From: Meghimatium bilineatum
Taxonomy: Eukaryota; Mollusca; Gastropoda; Stylommatophora; Philomycidae
Length of the DNA: 64,000 nt
NCBI GenBank assembly: GCA_034231615.1
Contig: CM067298.1
Coordinates: 32,122,127-32,186,126, forward strand
Direction: 5' to 3'
Part shown: one piece after another, positions 55,233-64,000 of the stretch
How positions within the stretch are numbered: position 1 is the first letter of the stretch
Layout of the letters: each line of letters begins with the position of its first letter
Position numbers and translations under genes: made by a program
The notes under the pieces: generated by a model
Databases searched by the model: none
What the model was told of the DNA's origin: nothing
Seen by the model: only the letters and a program-made list of their open reading frames with translations

Positions 55233-55376
55233 GCAATGGTGATAGGACGATTCCGCCACGGGCGAGCAAACCTAAGAATGGTGATAGGTCGATTCCGTCA
55301 CTTGTAAAGCAAGCCTGTGAGTGATGATAAGACGATTCCGCCACTTGTAAAGCAAGCCTACGTAGTGATGATAGGA
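55233..55376. repeat. 42- to 46-bp tandem repeat, three and a half units
   Basis: Units share gtgataggacgattccgcca and cttgtaaagcaagcct. It directly adjoins the 3' end of the minus-strand LINE at 55390. Confidence 0.85.
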
Positions 55377-55389
55377 CATCTCTCATCAT

Positions 55390-55850
55390 CAAGTGACATA
55401 TTCTTTCCAGAACGTAGTCTTTCCTATGGATCTCTTGAATTCTCCGCGGTCTTGAGCAAGTTGCCCTGCATCTTCCAGTGACATGCGCAGGCATTCTTTG
55501 TCCAACGGCGTCTTGGTCGGCCTTTGCCCCTGTTGCCTTCTATCATCCCCTCCATTAACACTCTCTCCATGCCGTCGTGTCTCTTAATATGACCGAAAAA
55601 ACTAGCTTTTTCTTTAATATAGTATTCAGAAGCTAGCCTTCCTGGACGTTAATTGTTCGTAACACCTCCTGGTTTGTTTTCTTCGCTGTCCATGGTATTC
55701 TCAAAACTCTTCTATAACACTTTAATTCAAATGATGTTATTCTCTTGGCCACTGTTTTATTTATTGTCCATGCTTCATATCCATGTCGCCACAGGAAATA
55801 CACATGTTCGCAGTAAACACAATTTGGTTCTTATGTTAGTACCTTGCCAT
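55390..55850 (-). pseudogene. RTE-like LINE 3' end (lineage a)
   Basis: Minus strand order: FPVATWIYEAWTINKTVAKR, ITSFELKCYRRVLRIPWTAK, KTNQEVLRTINVQEG, KKLVFSVILRDT (shifted GHIxRH), then LRMSLEDAGQLAQDRGEFKR, SIGKTTFWKEYVT and stop at about 55390. The order FPVATYGCEAWT - FELKCYRR.LRI.WT - GKTTF(W/R)(K/R)EYVT is shared with the 59185-60712 copy. The adjacent ORF to the right is separate. Confidence 0.85.
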
Positions 55851-55856
55851 AGTTAT

Positions 55857-56168
55857 TCACCACATCCATAGAAAATTTCTCGGCACAATACTCCTGTAGT
55901 ATGCCGTTGCTTTCAGGAGGAACTTCCGATTTAAACTGACACCGAGGAAAACACATACATTCTCACTCGCCATTTTGACCGGAAGCCAGGACATCTCTAC
56001 GGACGCATAATGAATAGAGGAACGAACACAATTTGTAAATGCAAGAAGCAAAGTCAAACACGTATACCTAATGGCTCTATACTTCTTCTGCAACCAATCA
56101 AATGATCCTGGATTTACAGACTTAGCCATGCGAGGGACCTCCTTTAGTAATATCTTTATCTCCAACAA
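55857..56168 (-). CDS. Unrecognised 103-codon open frame
   Basis: Open from a TTG at 56166-56168; first ATG at about 56127-56129 (MAKSVNPGSFDWLQKKYRAI). The middle is hydrophobic (CLTLLLAFTNC). I see no domain I know. It lies 7 bp upstream of, and on the same strand as, the LINE 3' end at 55390-55850, where LINE RT sequence would be expected but is not recognisable. It may be a piece of another repeat or chance. Confidence 0.2.
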   Translation of the reverse strand: MLEIKILLKEVPRMAKSVNPGSFDWLQKKYRAIRYTCLTLLLAFTNCVRSSIHYASVEMSWLPVKMASENVCVFLGVSLNRKFLLKATAYYRSIVPRNFLWMW

Positions 56169-56186
56169 ATAAAATGTTTTATATTA

Positions 56187-56315
56187 GAACATTCATGAGT
56201 ACCAATATTCATCAGAACATTCATCAATACCAATATTCATCAGATAATTCATGAAGACCAATATTCATCAGAACATTTATCAAGACCAATGTTCGTCAGA
56301 CCAATCTTCAAGACC
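56187..56315. repeat. 28-bp minisatellite, about five units
   Basis: Unit accaatattcatcagaacat followed by tcatcaat; the last unit is diverged (accaatgttcgtcag). Confidence 0.88.
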
Positions 56316-56499
56316 TATATACGTCAGAATGTTGTTCAATGTTTGTTCTCTCTATATGTTATTTATGTTTACAAGAAGGCCGTTAGATCCTTGTAGTACG
56401 AATATAGATGTTCCATGTTTGTGTTCCTGAGGATACTCCAATACTTGTACGTGATGTTAGTTGTTGTTGTAATAGTCCTTATATCAGTTGGTCCGTTCT

Positions 56500-56645
56500 C
56501 AGTGACTTGAGTACACAAATTGAATGTCTTGACGAGATCACATCTTTAGTGGGGATGTGGTTGCTCAAGTACGGAAAACTTGTTTACTTGAGTTGCATGG
56601 CGATTCGGTGCCGCTAGAACGGACCTGGTTCAAATCCCGACTGCC
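56500..56645 (+). mobile_element. tRNA-like SINE remnant
   Basis: gttgcatggcgattcggtgc and acggacctggttcaaatccc resemble A and B boxes; the second is shared with 23728-23760 and 24764-24785. Body and tail are not defined. Confidence 0.4.
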
Positions 56646-56649
56646 TTAA

Positions 56650-57305
56650 CAATTATCATCATACCATTCTGCAAGACCATTATTCATATTTAATTTTTTT
56701 TAAAAACATTACACATATTGGACATAATCTCTATCAATCATATTCAGTGAAAAACATATTCATAAATTCCTAATTGTCTAAATCAGTTATATTTTGTGAA
56801 AAAAAAATTTTTTAATAAATTCTTCACCACCAAAATTCGTCCTCTCTCATCATACCTATTTAACATATATGTCTAGAATATTATGGTAAGCGCATCAGAA
56901 AAAAAAACGTATATTTAAAGTTTGACCAATTTAGAAATCCAATGATAACTTGCAATTGCTGCCCACAAATTAGTGTATTTGAAAAATATATGGAAATATA
57001 AGCGCACTAATAAAGATACAAAATGTACCAGTAATTACATTAAATATATTCACAGAAACACAATAAGGCAACAGGACGTGGAGACAACAAAAAGACTGAA
57101 AATAAAATATCAGTGTTCGAAATTGAAACTGAGAAAGTTTGCTAAGAACATATTCAACTGTAATAACTTATACATAAAAGAAATTGTATTTAAAATATAT
57201 ACTAAATATTTTCACCGTACGTCGACACAAATTTGTGGAATATTGTAAAACACATAATGGTGTAGAAGTCATAATAAGGAAAATATACAGATTGTGACAA
57301 AAGGT
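56650..57305. other. No recognised gene; very AT-rich
   Basis: A 91-codon plus frame (56973-57248) is Lys- and Asn-rich and unrecognised; such frames are expected by chance at this composition only occasionally, but nothing supports it. Confidence 0.4.
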
Positions 57306-57311
57306 AACATA

Positions 57312-57538
57312 CATTGGTTCTCAAACTTCTTTCGTCCTCTACCCACTTCTGGGATAAACTCTCTCCTATGACCTCACTGTGGTATAAAAATGGTTGTCAG
57401 TGGTTTTCTGGATTATTATAATACGTCTCACTAGAGATCATCCAAACAGTTGCATTTCTTTGCCCCCCATGACGAGCCAGTGAACTCCTACCCCAATTTT
57501 TATTTTGGGGTCCACAGTGCCTAGGTTGAGAACAACTG
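57312..57538. mobile_element. Putative hAT-like MITE
   Basis: The left end cattggttctcaaacttc and the reverse complement of the right end cagttgttctcaacctag match at about 13 of 18 positions. The length (227 bp), lack of coding capacity and CA(G)TGGTTCTCAA-type ends resemble hAT MITEs. The 8-bp flanks do not match (gtaacata and tcataagc), so the call is provisional. Confidence 0.5.
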
Positions 57539-57539
57539 T

Positions 57540-58745
57540 CATAAGCATTGAGTGTGGATAACATTCACTGAGAAACACTGTAATTCTAGTGAAGTATATG
57601 GATGAGATTAGCAGTAATTGAGACAAAATTCCGGACAGAGTTTCACATATTCATGAGATGTAGCATGTTATTACATGCATGGTGTAGAAGTCTAAGCTAA
57701 ACGTCTATTCATTATAGTTCCAGCGATATTAAAAATAGCATTGACGAGCTACAATTCAAGAGATTGGCATTGCGTCTGTTTATCTGCAGGCATTGTGCCT
57801 GCTTTGTCACTGCACTACGTAATTCAGCAAATCCAGACTACACCCATATTTGTGCTCCAACAAGTTCACAGCCTGTTTGATAATTACACAGATAACAATT
57901 GGATGAAATTACTTCTAAACATCATCTATAATAATCATTAATGTTTGCATCTCTGTTTGCATCTCTGTTTGCCTCTTGATGGAAACGACCGTTTCTAAAT
58001 AGCAGCCATTACTTTGTACTGTGACACCACCACACTGATAGTAACACAGTGCTGACACTTTTGTTCCTCCGACTCCAAGGGGGAATTAATAATACGGTCA
58101 TCTTGTGCGTATCTTGTAGTTAATTGTACGCGTGTTGTTGTTTTACTCCACTAAACAGTTATTGCGCATTACTGAATTCAATTCACACACTTCTATTGTC
58201 TGGACGAGCTGATTCACTAAGGAATTATTTTGTTGTTTTGTAGGAAATATTTTTTACTGAATTAAAATAAATAAAAAAGAAAAAAACCGATTAGGCTTCC
58301 ATTACTAAAGCACAATTTACTATATAGAATATGGGATATATTTTTTATGTTTAGTGGTTAATTTATATTGCATTTAAAGGACACATTGGTGAGAATGTTT
58401 ATATAAATTAAGGCATTTGCACATATTTTAATTGGGAATAATAGTAAAATTTAATCACTGAAACATTTCATAATTTTTTTTAAAACTACAATTTCCCACA
58501 GTGTTGCCAAACTAGTTTCAAAAGTACATAAACCCAACTTGTCTTTTAATGTAATTAATTAATTTGTGAAGTCGTACATATATTTCATATGAACAACAGT
58601 GATTGATAGTTTGTTAATCAAAAACTAGCAATATAAGTATAGCGACCACCTGTTATATGTGGACTGATTGAATTCGATTGGCATGAGATGGATAACTGCC
58701 GAACTGAGGGAGACAAAGTTTTAGCCAGTGGGTAACTATGATATG
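57540..58745. other. No recognised gene
   Basis: AT-rich. A small duplication gcatctctgttt occurs twice at 57947-57971. Nothing else. Confidence 0.5.
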
Positions 58746-58749
58746 TTAC

Positions 58750-59000
58750 ATGGTTTCTTCAATGAACTCTACTGTGCTTGATGGTTCTGGAGGCCTTGCA
58801 AAGATGATTTTGGCATCTCATTTTCCTTGCAAGGAAAGTAAGAAAAGCAAATTCCCCATTGCTATTATTAGATTTCATGGCTCCTGTTATCATTCGTATT
58901 CCTAGACTTTGTACATTTTCTAGTTTATGGTGATTGTTCCTTGCTGATATTCCCCATGATACACTACAGTATTCAGAGATATAGCTTGTGTACATTTCCG
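58750..59000 (-). pseudogene. RNase H-type LINE fragment (region between RT and RNase H)
   Basis: A 78-codon minus frame reads SEYCSVSWGISARNNHHKLE, NVQSLGIRMITGAMKSNN, then ARKMRCQNHLCKA. This is the (D/E)YCSxxWG - KLExVQNxxLRxITGAMK block that joins polymerase to RNase H in jockey/CR1-like LINEs. Only this block is left. Confidence 0.8.
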
Positions 59001-59079
59001 TTAGGACCTAGAGTTGTGAAGACGATTTGTAAATAAATAATAAATGTTGATTGTGCTTCTTCCAAACAATCCGCATTAT

Positions 59080-59184
59080 AAACATATTGTGTATTTTTAA
59101 ATAAATACGTATATTTTACATAGTGTACAATTTCTCACTAACTAGTTTACATAATCTATATTTTCTACGTATACTTATAGTTTA
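59080..59184. repeat. Left remnant of the 36-bp array split by a LINE
   Basis: Diverged units (acatattgtgtatttttaaa, taaatacgtatattttacat) match the array at 60725-60960. Ends in the left target copy acttatagttta (59173-59184). Confidence 0.75.
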
Positions 59185-60712
59185 AAATGAGAATGAAAAA
59201 GAACCAGAACCTACACAGGAAGAAGTAAGATACACAATAGAATGTTTAAAAAAAGGAAAAGCCTCAGGCAACAATGATTTAACAACAGAAATGATACACG
59301 CAGGAGGTGAGACCCTACAAACTCTGTTGCAAAATATGGAAAAGCGGCACATAGCTGGAGAAATGTAAAAAATTATTATATATACCCCTCCTGAAAAAAG
59401 GTGACATTCTTGTTTGCTAAAATTAATGAACTATGGCCATTATAAGTCAAGCAAGTAAAATAATGCTAAATATGATAATGCAAAGAATCAAACAGAAATT
59501 AGAGACAGAGATAAACGAAACACAGGCTGGTTTCAGATCGGGCAGATGAACAAGAAATCACATTCTTAACATGAGACTTATCATATAAAAGTGTAGGGAA
59601 TTCTCAATGGACATGCACATGTGCTCCATAGATTTCTCAAAAGTGTTCTACTGCGTCCAACACCAGAAACTATGTGAGATAATGAACAACATGGTTTGCC
59701 AAGACAACTGATTCATCCAATAGACGAACTTTACCAAGATCAAAAGGCTGCAGTGAGGTTAGACGGCGATCTCTCGGGGTGGTTTGAGGTACAGAGTGCA
59801 CACTCTCAAGGCAGGGATGCACACTCTCCCCATACCTGTTCAACATCTACGCAGAAAATATAATGTGGAATGTGAGAGAAGACATAGACAACGCTGACTA
59901 CCTCGCTTTAAACATTTGTGGTTTTGAAATCCCATAACTATGCTACACAGACGACACTGTGCTTATTTCAAATGATATAAAGGGATTTGAACAACTAATC
60001 AAGAATACAAAGAACTACAGCGAATCACAAAACTTATATTTAAACGCACAAAAAAACAAAATCATGTCAACAGATGTCAACAGAGAACAACACAACAACA
60101 AAAAATCAGAATAGACAATGCTCAGATAAAATGTGTGGATAAATTCTAATACTTGGGATCAAACATAAATGGTGCAGGAGACTTCAAAGCAGAGATAAGG
60201 AAGAGATTGGTAATGGCTTAACTCCGTAAAATAACACGGTTGAAAAGTATGAAAAAACAATACATTAAAAACGAAACTGCTAATTCCACGAACTTTTATT
60301 TTTCCGGTTGCAACATACGGCTGTGAAACATGGACTCTAAGTAAAACTGGCAAAAAAATCTATGCATTTGAGATGAAATGCTACAGAAAGATACTTAGAC
60401 AATCATGGAAGGAAAAAAAAAAGAGAAACTCAGATATTATAAGCACATTTAAGATTCCAGTGTCGGTTACTAAACACAATAACAAAATGAAAACTACAAC
60501 TGATCAGAAAGACAAATAATGGAGAGCAGAGCACATTAGAAGGAAAAGGAAAAAAAGGAGAAGGAAAAGCAGACCAAGAAGACGATGGACGAACGACATT
60601 AAATATAACATGAATACGTCGTTGGAAAAAGCAAGCCGCATGGCACAAGATAGAGAAGGGTTGAGGGAGTTCATTGGGAAGACAACGTTCCGGAGAGAAT
60701 ACGTCACATGAC
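59185..60712 (+). pseudogene. RTE-like LINE (lineage a), 5'-truncated, with 12-bp target duplication
   Basis: Reads EPTQEEVRYTIECLKKGKAS, ETQAGFRSGR, HILNMRLI..KCREFSMDM, CSIDFSKVFYCVQHQKL, YTDDTVLISNDIKGFEQLI (polymerase box 59945-59960), FPVATYGCETWTLSKTGKKI, YAFEMKCYRKILRQSWKEKK, RKRKKRRRKSRPRRRWTNDI, SLEKASRMAQDREGLREFIG, KTTFRREYVT, stop. The C-terminal third is well preserved; the RT part has shifts and stops. acttatagttta is found at 59173-59184 and again at 60713-60724. The insert ends within a base of the stop codon (acatgac), with no 3' untranslated tail visible. It has split the 36-bp array. Confidence 0.92.
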
Positions 60713-60960
60713 ACTTATAGTTTACATATTCTCTATCTTACGACAATTAACTATAGTGTACATATACTGCATGTTTTCTAATAAATACGTATACTTTACA
60801 TATTGCATATTTTCTAATAAATACGTATACTTTACATGTTACATATTTTCTAATAAATACGTATACTTTTCATATTGCATGTTTTCTAACAAATACGTAT
60901 ACTTTATATATTGCATGTTTTCTAACAAATACGTATACTTTACATATTGCATGCTTTCCA
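60713..60960. repeat. 36-bp minisatellite (right part)
   Basis: Begins with the right target copy acttatagttta. About six regular units of acatattgcatattttctaa followed by taaatacgtatacttt, with slight decay near the LINE side. Confidence 0.93.
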
Positions 60961-61224
60961 CACAAAAATGGTCCAATTTATGTTCTCAATTCCGTTTTCC
61001 GCCAACGCGCCAATCTAGTATATAGTTGTGTTTTTTTTCTGTGAACACGCCTCTCTCATGATCAGTCTTGCGGAGTTAAGCTCGTGATTGTATCAGCTGT
61101 GGTTGCTGTTTCTAGAACAATTGATTTTCCATGGCATGTGTAGACCATAGCCGTGTTCCTAACCTTGGGTGATCTTAGTCATGACTTTCTTTGTCTCTCA
61201 TATACTCTCTTCCACTCATACACG

Positions 61225-61275
61225 CACTATCCCTTCATCTCTCTGTCTATTCTCTCTCTCTCTCTCACTCTCTCG
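61225..61275. repeat. (CT)n microsatellite, interrupted
   Basis: Runs of tctc broken by tgtctatt and act. No gene in 60960-61340. Confidence 0.9.
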
Positions 61276-61347
61276 ATGACCTGTACAACATTAAAAAAGT
61301 CAATATTTATGAGTCTTAGCACAAACTGGCAATTCATGCTCTCAGGC

Positions 61348-61456
61348 CACAACCTACCAGTCGACAGTGACATTGTATCCCACAACCTACCAGTCGACAG
61401 TGACATTGTATCCCACAACCTACCAGTCGACATTGACATTGTATCCCACAACCTAC
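61348..61456. repeat. 33-bp minisatellite, three and a third units
   Basis: Unit cacaacctaccagtcgacag followed by tgacattgtatcc. The period is 11 codons, so frames on both strands (122 codons plus, 92 codons minus) run through it; they are not genes. Confidence 0.95.
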
Positions 61457-61459
61457 ATT

Positions 61460-63430
61460 TGTATCCCATAACATCATTTACGTTATCATTTGTAAACAAT
61501 GTCAAAGAAATATATAGATGAGAATGTCAAAAGAGTAACTGACCTTTTCTGTCGACATCGTCCTGCTATTAACCGCAGAATACTTACTCCTGTCATTAAT
61601 CATTTCAATAGCGCTAATCGTTGTTTGGCCCGGTTTATTCAGGTATAAAATCATGTACCACTGTCAATAGAGCTAGGTACATCCATGAAAATGGTTATAT
61701 TTTGTAGTTTGGTACTCTTAAGCCATTTTGTCTTAATACCGATCATTAATTTATTTAAATTTGTTGTGTTGTCGTTTATGTTGCTTTCAGTGACATTTGT
61801 TTTATTTCGTTCATATTCTCCATATATTTTTTAATGCGCGTCTCTATGATAATACCTGTGTGTTCGTACGTCATTGTTATCTTGGATATCTCTGTTGTTG
61901 CATGTATGTCGTCTAACGCTTTTTATAATGCCATTAATTTTACTGTTTATTCACTGTTTGTCCTGTATTTTGTTGCAGAATACCTTAAGATTGAAAGATT
62001 GAAACTGTCTTGTATAACTGTTATTTGTATTTTCTGGTATCCATATCTAAAGTCTGATAATTTGTGCGTTAATTGTAAAACTGATCGACCTTGTGTTTTA
62101 CGTAAGTACTGTTGTTACAAAGTTTTATAGTAGTTTTACTTATTGTCAGTTTTCGTATTGCGAAACAGCGCTCGATTATCAAATTATAATTTTAATGAAA
62201 ACATTTCTCTTTCTTGCAAATTCCTCGCAAATAGTTACTTGTAATCCGAGGTTTGAATGTACAAATATAAATTTACGTTTATTTAAGATACTGGGATATA
62301 CCAACTAGGACATTCCTCAGACATTACAGATTTCATAAAATTTGGTTTACTAATGTGCAAATATAACTGTTTTTCTATTCTCACGCCCGACATATGCCTA
62401 TTGGTGCTCAGATCTTCGCTAAATGGAAAATGACGAATATAAACAGTGTAGAAGTACATCATGGAAGTCGAGCTATATACGGTGAAACAATGAATTGAAG
62501 ACACATTTAACAGAAGCAAACACAATCATGTCTGGAGTTTCATGTGTCACGGGTTATAAATGATATATGCAAAAAAGTGTGTAAAGCGATACGAAAAATA
62601 ATTAATGATAGGCCAAAGTGTTGATGCGTGTCTGTTTGTAAACATGTCTACCCATGGCAAACATATAAGGGTGTATCTGTTCATATTTGTGCTTCATCCA
62701 CTGCCGTAACTACAAAGTTTCTATGCAACGCCGAATGCAATTGGCACTCCGCAACTTATGCAGACATTGCGCAGTAAGATTTGTATTTTTCTACTAGAGT
62801 AAATGTCAGGCATTGTTTATACGCAAGTCAGAATTAGGCTGACCTGGACAGAAATATTTGTGACATACTCGAGTCTGACATTTATTGAAGTTCTCTTTGT
62901 ATCTTCTGTTTACCATAATGTAAGCAAACATTTATTCTGTCTTTTACAAGCATATTCTTTACTGTTTCTGATTTCGTGATACAGGCCCCTCGTGATAATT
63001 TCATTTTAAAACACAAATATTAATTAGATAATAAATAAAATGTAACAGACGTTTAGATCTTATTTATTTGTAAATTAATATTTATTTCTTACACTATTTA
63101 ATTTTCTTAATTTTCCTTCTTTGTCTTTCCTTCTGTACTGTCAAAACTGCTATTATTAAGGTTATCTTTTGTATAACAGATTTGCTGTTGCGGGCTATGT
63201 ACCGACAAACAATAAAAAAATAAGTTTAGGTAGTAATGTAAATGAAGCAGACACCTCTACTGAAGTATAAGTCCTAAAATATTTCTGAAAAAGATAAAAC
63301 AAAAAAGAAACACGTCATTGTGAATATATGCTATTACTTACGAAAACATTGTCACTTACACACGCCCTTGACATTCATAAATTGCCACTTTATTATTACA
63401 GAAAATTGTACTCAAAGAAGGTTAGTAATA
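61460..63430. other. No recognised gene
   Basis: The longest frame (61834-62130, 98 codons, plus) is hydrophobic and Cys-rich (VICIFWYPYL, CVNCKTDRPC) and resembles nothing I know. No splice context, array or element end supports it. Confidence 0.45.
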
Positions 63431-63469
63431 TAGTGGATACTACTTCAATGAGTGGTATGTTTCGGAACA

Positions 63470-63860
63470 AAAACGGGTATTGTAGCAAATGAAACAGCAA
63501 CAAAGAAACAAAACGAGCAAGAAATCATCTATCAAAAAACAAAAGACTCTCATCAATGATATTAGGAAATTCGACCATCCAAAAGACTGCTACCACTATC
63601 TTGATGGAGCAGAACAAGTCATCATTCACTGTACCAGGATAGGACCGTGCAAACTGAACAGTTAATTACAAATGATGACTGGATATATCACCTCTTTTCT
63701 CACGTGATGAATATATATATATATAACATTAGCAAAGAGGCAGCACAGATGGTGGAAACATATCTTGTAAAATTGCAGTACACTAAACAGCACTTACCTA
63801 TAGAATGGCCGTCTTTAATACTATATTGTCAAAGGTCACACTTATAGAGACAGACATCAA
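63470..63860 (+). pseudogene. RNase H LINE C-terminal remnant, divergent
   Basis: Frames give KTLINDIRKFDHPKDCYHYL, DGAEQVIIHCTRIGPCKLNS, equivalent to DDYH.M.RPEQVIILRLRTGH in the 29.7 kb copy, and then QYTKQHLPIEWPSLILYCQR. A (TA)n run at 63711-63723 breaks it. The region after 63860 ends in gaacgaaaaaaaagtc...aggaagaa, a purine-rich stretch like the tail of this family. The right window edge follows. Confidence 0.6.
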
Positions 63861-64000
63861 CTGAAAACTTCAAGAATTTTCAAATACAGCAATATTTATT
63901 TGTAGAAATACGAATTACTATACAGACACAATTAAATTACCGAGAACGAAAAAAAAGTCAAGAGAGGAGGAAGAAATACAAAAGAAGTGACAGACAAATG

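Noticed and set aside
61834-62130. 98-codon hydrophobic open frame as a host gene
   Set aside because: No recognised domain, no splice or promoter context, and composition typical of AT-rich spacer.

Overview
The window is a stretch of animal nuclear genome: AT-rich, without operons, and almost entirely built from transposon remains and tandem repeats. The LINE, SINE and Mutator-like lineages, together with the abundance of minisatellites, suggest a lophotrochozoan invertebrate, most likely a mollusc. That assignment is an inference from repeat style and is not proven by any host gene. I found no host protein-coding gene, rRNA or functional tRNA gene that I would defend.

Layout. 1-3.1 kb: a 32-bp minisatellite, then a Mutator-like DNA transposon carrying the only long intact protein (646 aa, minus strand, 786-2726). 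3.2-7.5 kb: a LINE remnant, then two minus-strand pieces of another LINE separated by about 730 bp of pentanucleotide satellite. 7.6-16.3 kb: LINE pieces from three lineages, SINE-like repeats, a decaying 32-bp minisatellite. 16.3-17.2 kb: an RNase H LINE 3' end split by a tRNA-derived SINE with a 15-bp target duplication. 17.3-29.5 kb: micro- and minisatellites, LINE 3' ends with zinc-finger tails, more SINEs. 29.6-34.3 kb: two minus-strand LINE copies, each interrupted by RNase H-bearing LINEs; one insertion shows a clean 12-bp target duplication. 35-46 kb: 45-, 40-, 46- and 16-bp arrays around an almost full-length but dead LINE (36.48-39.25 kb), a 167-bp hAT-type MITE with a perfect 8-bp target duplication (44.78-44.94 kb), and LINE 3' halves. 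47-50 kb: three tandem units of 350-440 bp related to the 5' flank of a LINE elsewhere in the window. 50-61.5 kb: 64-, 18-, 36- and 33-bp arrays, several LINE 3' ends, and a LINE inserted into the 36-bp array with a 12-bp target duplication. 61.5-64 kb: mostly featureless, ending in another RNase H LINE piece.

The elements do not form a pathway; they form a layered insertion record. Three LINE lineages are visible by motif: (a) an RTE-like type with an IGTWNVR endonuclease start, a YTDDTVL polymerase box and no RNase H; (b) a jockey/I-like type with RNase H and a CCHC tail; (c) an RTE/BovB-like type ending in a C2H2-like finger. Lineage b elements and a further RNase H type have inserted into lineage a copies. 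Nearly all LINE frames carry stops and frameshifts, so the region looks old and unselected apart from the Mutator-like ORF and two RNase H ORFs that remain open. Adding up my array boundaries, about 10 kb (roughly 16%) of the window is tandem repeat. All lineage names rest on motif recognition by eye, with no database search.
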